A DNA stretch of 64,000 bases, from positions 39,724-103,723 of IMG/VR virus record IMGVR_UViG_3300032516_000011. The stretch is one strand, 5' to 3'. How positions within the stretch are numbered: the first letter of the stretch is position 1; each line of letters opens with the position of its first letter. The translations under genes were made by a program, and so were the position numbers. Below the pieces are notes generated by a model. That model worked only from the letters and a program-made list of their open reading frames with translations. It was not told where the DNA came from and made no database searches. Positions 61,050-64,000 of the stretch are shown in pieces. The stretch is from a virus.

Positions 61050-61796
61050 CTAAAATGGATGCCAAAATAGTCCTACGTTTACATTTCTGTAAACATCAAG
61101 ACTCGAATTGATTAAAGTGTAATATCCAAGAACGGTCCAGTTATCCGCGCTATATCCTGCGCCCAGGCCACCATACTGTCCCACTACCCCACCTAACAAA
61201 AATCTTTTTTGCGGTGTGGGAGGTGCATACTTTTGTAATCGGCGATAGGTATCGTTATCGAGAGTCCCTGTTCCCATTACTTTGACGCCGGCTGTTAAAG
61301 ACCAGGTATTAAATTTCCAAATTCCTTCCTCTTCAACAAGACCTGCTCCTACTAAAATAGGGTTAGGAAAAGTGAATGCAATATCCCATCTTGCATCGTG
61401 CGTACGAATGTTATAAAAGGTGGAGCCTGTATAATCTACAATTGATGCATGTCCTGAGAACGGAACAGTCACGGTACTATCGGTCACGACAGCCACCGCG
61501 GTTCCATGTTTATGTACGCTATCAACATAGGCTGAAAACTTTGCTTGAAGAGCGACATATAACCCACTTTTTTCTACAAGTTGCTCATTAAGATCTCGTA
61601 CAAATGTAGTTGTCTTATTGAGACTGTCTGCCTTTTGTTCGAGCGAATCACGTAATGCCAGTTCGTTTTGTTGCAATTTGCCGTGTTCCAATTTCAATGC
61701 TTGATAGTCATTATAAATTCCGTAGGCCCATGCACCGGCAGCGATAACAAGTGTTATGATTCCAATGTAAAGATATATTTTTAAATTTGCAGGCAT
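61050..61796 (-). CDS. Membrane-anchored coiled-coil protein
   Basis: 248 residues. One membrane helix (IYLYIGIITLVIAAGAWAYGIY, 6-27), a coiled coil (about 30-85), then a beta-rich domain ending in Phe. This order resembles spanins (inner-membrane lysis proteins), but the large C-terminal beta domain (GVVGQYGGLGAGYSADNW) is unusual. Role in lysis or in envelope change is inferred. Confidence 0.55.
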   Translation of the reverse strand: MPANLKIYLYIGIITLVIAAGAWAYGIYNDYQALKLEHGKLQQNELALRDSLEQKADSLNKTTTFVRDLNEQLVEKSGLYVALQAKFSAYVDSVHKHGTAVAVVTDSTVTVPFSGHASIVDYTGSTFYNIRTHDARWDIAFTFPNPILVGAGLVEEEGIWKFNTWSLTAGVKVMGTGTLDNDTYRRLQKYAPPTPQKRFLLGGVVGQYGGLGAGYSADNWTVLGYYTLINSSLDVYRNVNVGLFWHPF

Positions 61797-61849
61797 AATA
61801 ATCTCCTTAAGATATTAATGGGCGACCTCACTTGAAGCCGCCCAAAAGT

Positions 61850-62137
61850 TTATGTCAGGCTTGGTATAAAGCCCGGATGTTCGAGTTGGTTTTTGTAGTC
61901 GTAGTATCGACCCGTAAGTTGCCTTAGTGCTTCTTCTTCTGTTTCAGCCCAACGTACCGGCGAGAGGCTGCATCTCAGGCAAACGGCAATGTACACGTCA
62001 GGTTCCCAACCACCTCTAGGATTCATTCCTCTGAAGAGTTTGGCCTGACTATGACTACATCGTGGACACGCTATGGTGGTCATCGTCACTACTTTATTGT
62101 ATGGTATTCTTAGGATGGTACTTGCCTCACGTTCCAT
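61850..62137 (-). CDS. Zinc-ribbon protein
   Basis: 95 residues from the ATG at 62137, with AAGGAGG upstream (a longer frame to 62194 is not supported). CPRCSHS and CLRCSLS form a zinc ribbon, as in small transcription- or restriction-related proteins of phages. It is not recognised further. Confidence 0.58.
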   Translation of the reverse strand: MEREASTILRIPYNKVVTMTTIACPRCSHSQAKLFRGMNPRGGWEPDVYIAVCLRCSLSPVRWAETEEEALRQLTGRYYDYKNQLEHPGFIPSLT

Positions 62138-62138
62138 A

Positions 62139-62495
62139 TCAGTTACCTCCTTGCCACGTCCCTGTCCCAATTCTTTCGAAGTAATAGATTTCATTTCTAA
62201 AATTCATAAAGAATTGGCCACGACCGGTAAGATATCCTACTGTCCATGGGCGACCGGGAGCATCGTATATCGTGATGGCGGGACCGTGAGGAGTCCATTT
62301 CCCTCTAAATGTGGCGGCCCACGGACTACCAACTTTACTATCCAAAGTATAGGTACTATCTTTTTGAAGTACCAACATGGACATTTCTCCAGAAGTAGTG
62401 TAGCTTGTCCAAGGTCCAGCTAAGCGCTCGGTTTGAGACACTGAGCCACAACCAGTAACCAAGAATATAAGCAGCATAAAAATCATGTGTTTCAT
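62139..62495 (-). CDS. Small lipoprotein
   Basis: 118 residues. MKHMIFMLLIFLVTGC is a lipoprotein signal with the Cys at position 16. The mature domain is a small beta sheet (STYTLDSKVGSPWAATFRGKW, GPAITIYDAPGRP). It may be an exclusion protein. It ends 1 nt before the zinc-ribbon start. Confidence 0.62.
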   Translation of the reverse strand: MKHMIFMLLIFLVTGCGSVSQTERLAGPWTSYTTSGEMSMLVLQKDSTYTLDSKVGSPWAATFRGKWTPHGPAITIYDAPGRPWTVGYLTGRGQFFMNFRNEIYYFERIGTGTWQGGN

Positions 62496-62543
62496 AAAAA
62501 CATCCTTTCCTTTTATCTTATATTCTTATACCATTAAAACAAA

Positions 62544-62569
62544 AGGCCTAAGAAGTTATTCCCAGGCCT
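62544..62569 (-). terminator. Rho-independent terminator after Hsp20
   Basis: Minus strand: stem AGGCCT/AGGCCT with a 14-nt loop, then TTTTGTTTT. Confidence 0.65.
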
Positions 62570-62576
62570 CAAGTGC

Positions 62577-63038
62577 TTACTGCACAACTACCGTTCGTTT
62601 CTTAGGAGGGCTTTTTTCTTCAGTCTTTTTCTTTATTTCAACAGTCAATATACCATTTTTCACGGCTGCGGAAATACTGCTTTCATCAATGTTATCTGGT
62701 AAAGATATGTTTCTACAAAATGACGATCGATGTATTTCTTTCCTTACAAGATTCTTCGTACCACTTACTGTTTGTTTATCTGCACGTATGGATAAATAAG
62801 GAACGCCATTTTCTTGCAGTACTTCTACCGTTATGTCCGCACTGGTAAGTCCAGGAATAGTCGCATCAATTATAAATTTATCTGGTAATTCTTGTACATC
62901 CAGTTTTGGATATCCAGTACTATTACGTGTGGTAAAATCTTTATCGAAGTTATTTAGAATGTCGTCCATCAACTCTTCAAAAATTGTCTCAAAACGACTG
63001 TGGATGTCTGTACGTCGGAAGGGTAATAATCCTAGCAT
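62577..63038 (-). CDS. Hsp20 / alpha-crystallin family small heat shock protein
   Basis: 153 residues. A short helical N-terminus (RFETIFEELMDDILNNF), an alpha-crystallin domain (YPKLDVQELPDKFIIDATIPGL, then VPYLSIRADKQT and AAVKNGILTVEIKKK with the A-x-x-x-N-G-I/V-L motif), and a basic tail. It holds unfolded proteins and would act with the Clp proteins of the phage. It has its own promoter and a long structured leader. Confidence 0.86.
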   Translation of the reverse strand: MLGLLPFRRTDIHSRFETIFEELMDDILNNFDKDFTTRNSTGYPKLDVQELPDKFIIDATIPGLTSADITVEVLQENGVPYLSIRADKQTVSGTKNLVRKEIHRSSFCRNISLPDNIDESSISAAVKNGILTVEIKKKTEEKSPPKKRTVVVQ

Positions 63039-63276
63039 ATTTAACTCTCCTATTTTAAAGTTAGCCTTTGCTTAACAAATGAGGTGCCATTTGACTACCT
63101 CAAGGTGGGATTAGTATTTAATTATAGAGTGGGTATCAATCCCTTAATACCCACTCATTTCTTGGTGGAGCCTCGTTTTATATACGATACTTGTGCTGTA
63201 CACTTCCGCGCGGCGGAGGCTCCATGGCGTCTATCAACCGATAACGTCTCTTTGTGCTCGGCGGTCCGTGCCTAGC
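63039..63276 (-). promoter_or_regulatory. Structured leader of hsp20, RNA-thermometer candidate
   Basis: A leader of about 238 nt. Hairpins on the minus strand: GGAGCCTC/GAGGCTCC (63223-63067 side, arms 63216-63223 and 63167-63174), a 10-bp GAGTGGGTAT/ATACCCACTC (63127-63156) and GAGGT/ACCTC. Next to the start, TAACTTT (63063-63057) pairs with AGAGTTA (63048-63042), covering part of the AGGAG ribosome binding site (63051-63047). Several stacked hairpins with the last hiding the start region are typical of RNA thermometers of small heat shock genes. Confidence 0.5.
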
Positions 63277-63282
63277 ATATAT

Positions 63283-63311
63283 AATATAGTAAAAATTTAA
63301 GAGAAAGTCAA
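63283..63311 (-). promoter_or_regulatory. Sigma70-like promoter of hsp20
   Basis: Minus strand: TTGACT at 63311-63306, 17-bp spacer, TATATT at 63288-63283. Confidence 0.72.
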
Positions 63312-63328
63312 GTCATAGGATAAAAAAA

Positions 63329-63347
63329 AGAGCTTACAATAAGCTCT
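63329..63347 (-). terminator. Rho-independent terminator overlapping the clpP stop
   Basis: Minus strand: stem AGAGCTTA/TAAGCTCT with loop TTG, followed by a run of eight T. The stop codon is inside the hairpin. Confidence 0.8.
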
Positions 63348-63939
63348 CTTTTTTGATAACCTTATCAATCAATCCATATGTCACTGCTTCTTCCGCAGAC
63401 ATATAATTATCGCGATCGGTATCTTTTTCAACTAGCTCAAGTTCTTTACCTGTCCAATCTGCGAGAAATTGATTAAGTTTCTTTTTTGTTTTCAGTATCT
63501 GATTTGCTTGAATCGCAATATCTGAAGCTGTCCCTTCAACTCCACCCCAAGGCTGATGAATCATAATTTCAGCATTAGGAAGAGCTCCGCGCATACCTTT
63601 CTTTGCGCCGGCAAGAAGAATTGCACCCATAGATGCTACGATGCCAAAACCAACTGTACGAACTGGTGCTGAAATATAGTTCATAGTATCAAGAATGGCT
63701 AATCCCGCTGAAACAACTCCTCCAGGAGTGTTTAGAAAAAGTGTGATGGGAGTTTCGGCATTTTCTGAATTGAGATGCAATAATTGTGCTATAACTACGT
63801 TTGCAACATCGGCATTAATTGGTTGGCCAAGAAGAATTATTCTCTCCTTGTGTAATCGGCTGAATATGTCGTATGACCTCTCGCCATGGGACGTAGTTTC
63901 GATAACCATTGGAGCGTACATAACGGTTGGTGTGGGCAT
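63334..63939 (-). CDS. clpP: ATP-dependent Clp protease proteolytic subunit
   Basis: 201 residues, the usual length. The catalytic triad is Ser103 (IVASMGAILLA), His128 (MIHQPWGG) and Asp177 (DTDRDNYM), with the E. coli spacing (25 and 74 residues). The oligomerisation helix and handle (NQILKTKKKLNQFLADWTG) follow. It forms two heptamer rings and needs a Clp ATPase; the ClpC-like gene at 36916 supplies a possible partner. A ribosome binding site (AAGGA) precedes the ATG. Confidence 0.92.
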   Translation of the reverse strand: MPTPTVMYAPMVIETTSHGERSYDIFSRLHKERIILLGQPINADVANVVIAQLLHLNSENAETPITLFLNTPGGVVSAGLAILDTMNYISAPVRTVGFGIVASMGAILLAGAKKGMRGALPNAEIMIHQPWGGVEGTASDIAIQANQILKTKKKLNQFLADWTGKELELVEKDTDRDNYMSAEEAVTYGLIDKVIKKESLL

Positions 63940-64000
63940 AACGCTTTTCCTTTTTTATCTTTTCATAACGATTATGGTTGTTAAGTCCGGGAAGTGACGC

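Noticed and set aside
1-64000. CRISPR array or insertion sequence
   Set aside because: No regular spaced repeats and no transposase-like ORF with terminal repeats were seen.

Overview
The window is a piece of a very large (jumbo/huge-class) tailed phage with a contractile-tail type baseplate. It is AT-rich and tightly packed, with most genes overlapping by ATGA or TAATG junctions. A baseplate-fibre-portal block sits next to functions usually found in cells: a single-chain RNA polymerase, a translation initiation factor, about 15 tRNAs, a Clp protease, a small heat shock protein and an RNA repair enzyme. The host cannot be named from this sequence. Lipoprotein and Sec-type signals, and sigma70-like promoters (TTGACT or TTGATA, 17 bp, TATAAT), show a bacterial host whose own polymerase can start phage transcription.

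Layout. 1-19.3 kb, plus strand: baseplate wedge proteins (gp25-like, J/gp6-like), several large tail or fibre proteins, a coiled-coil membrane protein, a holin-like protein and the portal, ending in a two-way terminator. 19.35-29.2 kb, mostly minus strand: a glycosyltransferase gene split by a group I intron, a free-standing HNH nuclease with divergent promoters, a radical-SAM-like protein, a complete retron (msr-msd RNA, reverse transcriptase, two small downstream ORFs), and a MoxR ATPase / VWA / zinc-finger operon. 29.4-35.5 kb, plus strand: one 2014-residue ORF fusing RNA polymerase beta and beta-prime, with its own promoter and terminator. 35.5-43.6 kb, minus strand: a ClpC-like unfoldase, a Pnkp-type kinase-phosphatase-ligase, IF3 and small proteins. 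43.6-60.9 kb, minus strand: tRNA genes mixed with small zinc-finger proteins, phosphoesterases, an AAA ATPase, a PurA-like enzyme and a second VWA protein. A tRNA-Leu(UAA) gene here is interrupted by a 683-nt group I intron carrying an HNH nuclease. 60.9-64 kb: membrane and lipoprotein genes, Hsp20 with a long structured leader, and ClpP.

How the parts fit. The RNA polymerase gene is read from a host-type promoter, so it probably takes over later transcription. IF3, an initiator-like tRNA and the tRNA set would favour phage translation. The Pnkp-like enzyme could repair RNAs cut by host defence nucleases. ClpC-like unfoldase, ClpP and Hsp20 form a phage protein-quality set. The retron is the best candidate for an undescribed system: an 18-bp a1/a2 RNA duplex, two msr hairpins, the retron-type NAxxH, YADD and (V/I)TG motifs, and two tiny downstream genes, one a 34-residue single-pass membrane peptide.
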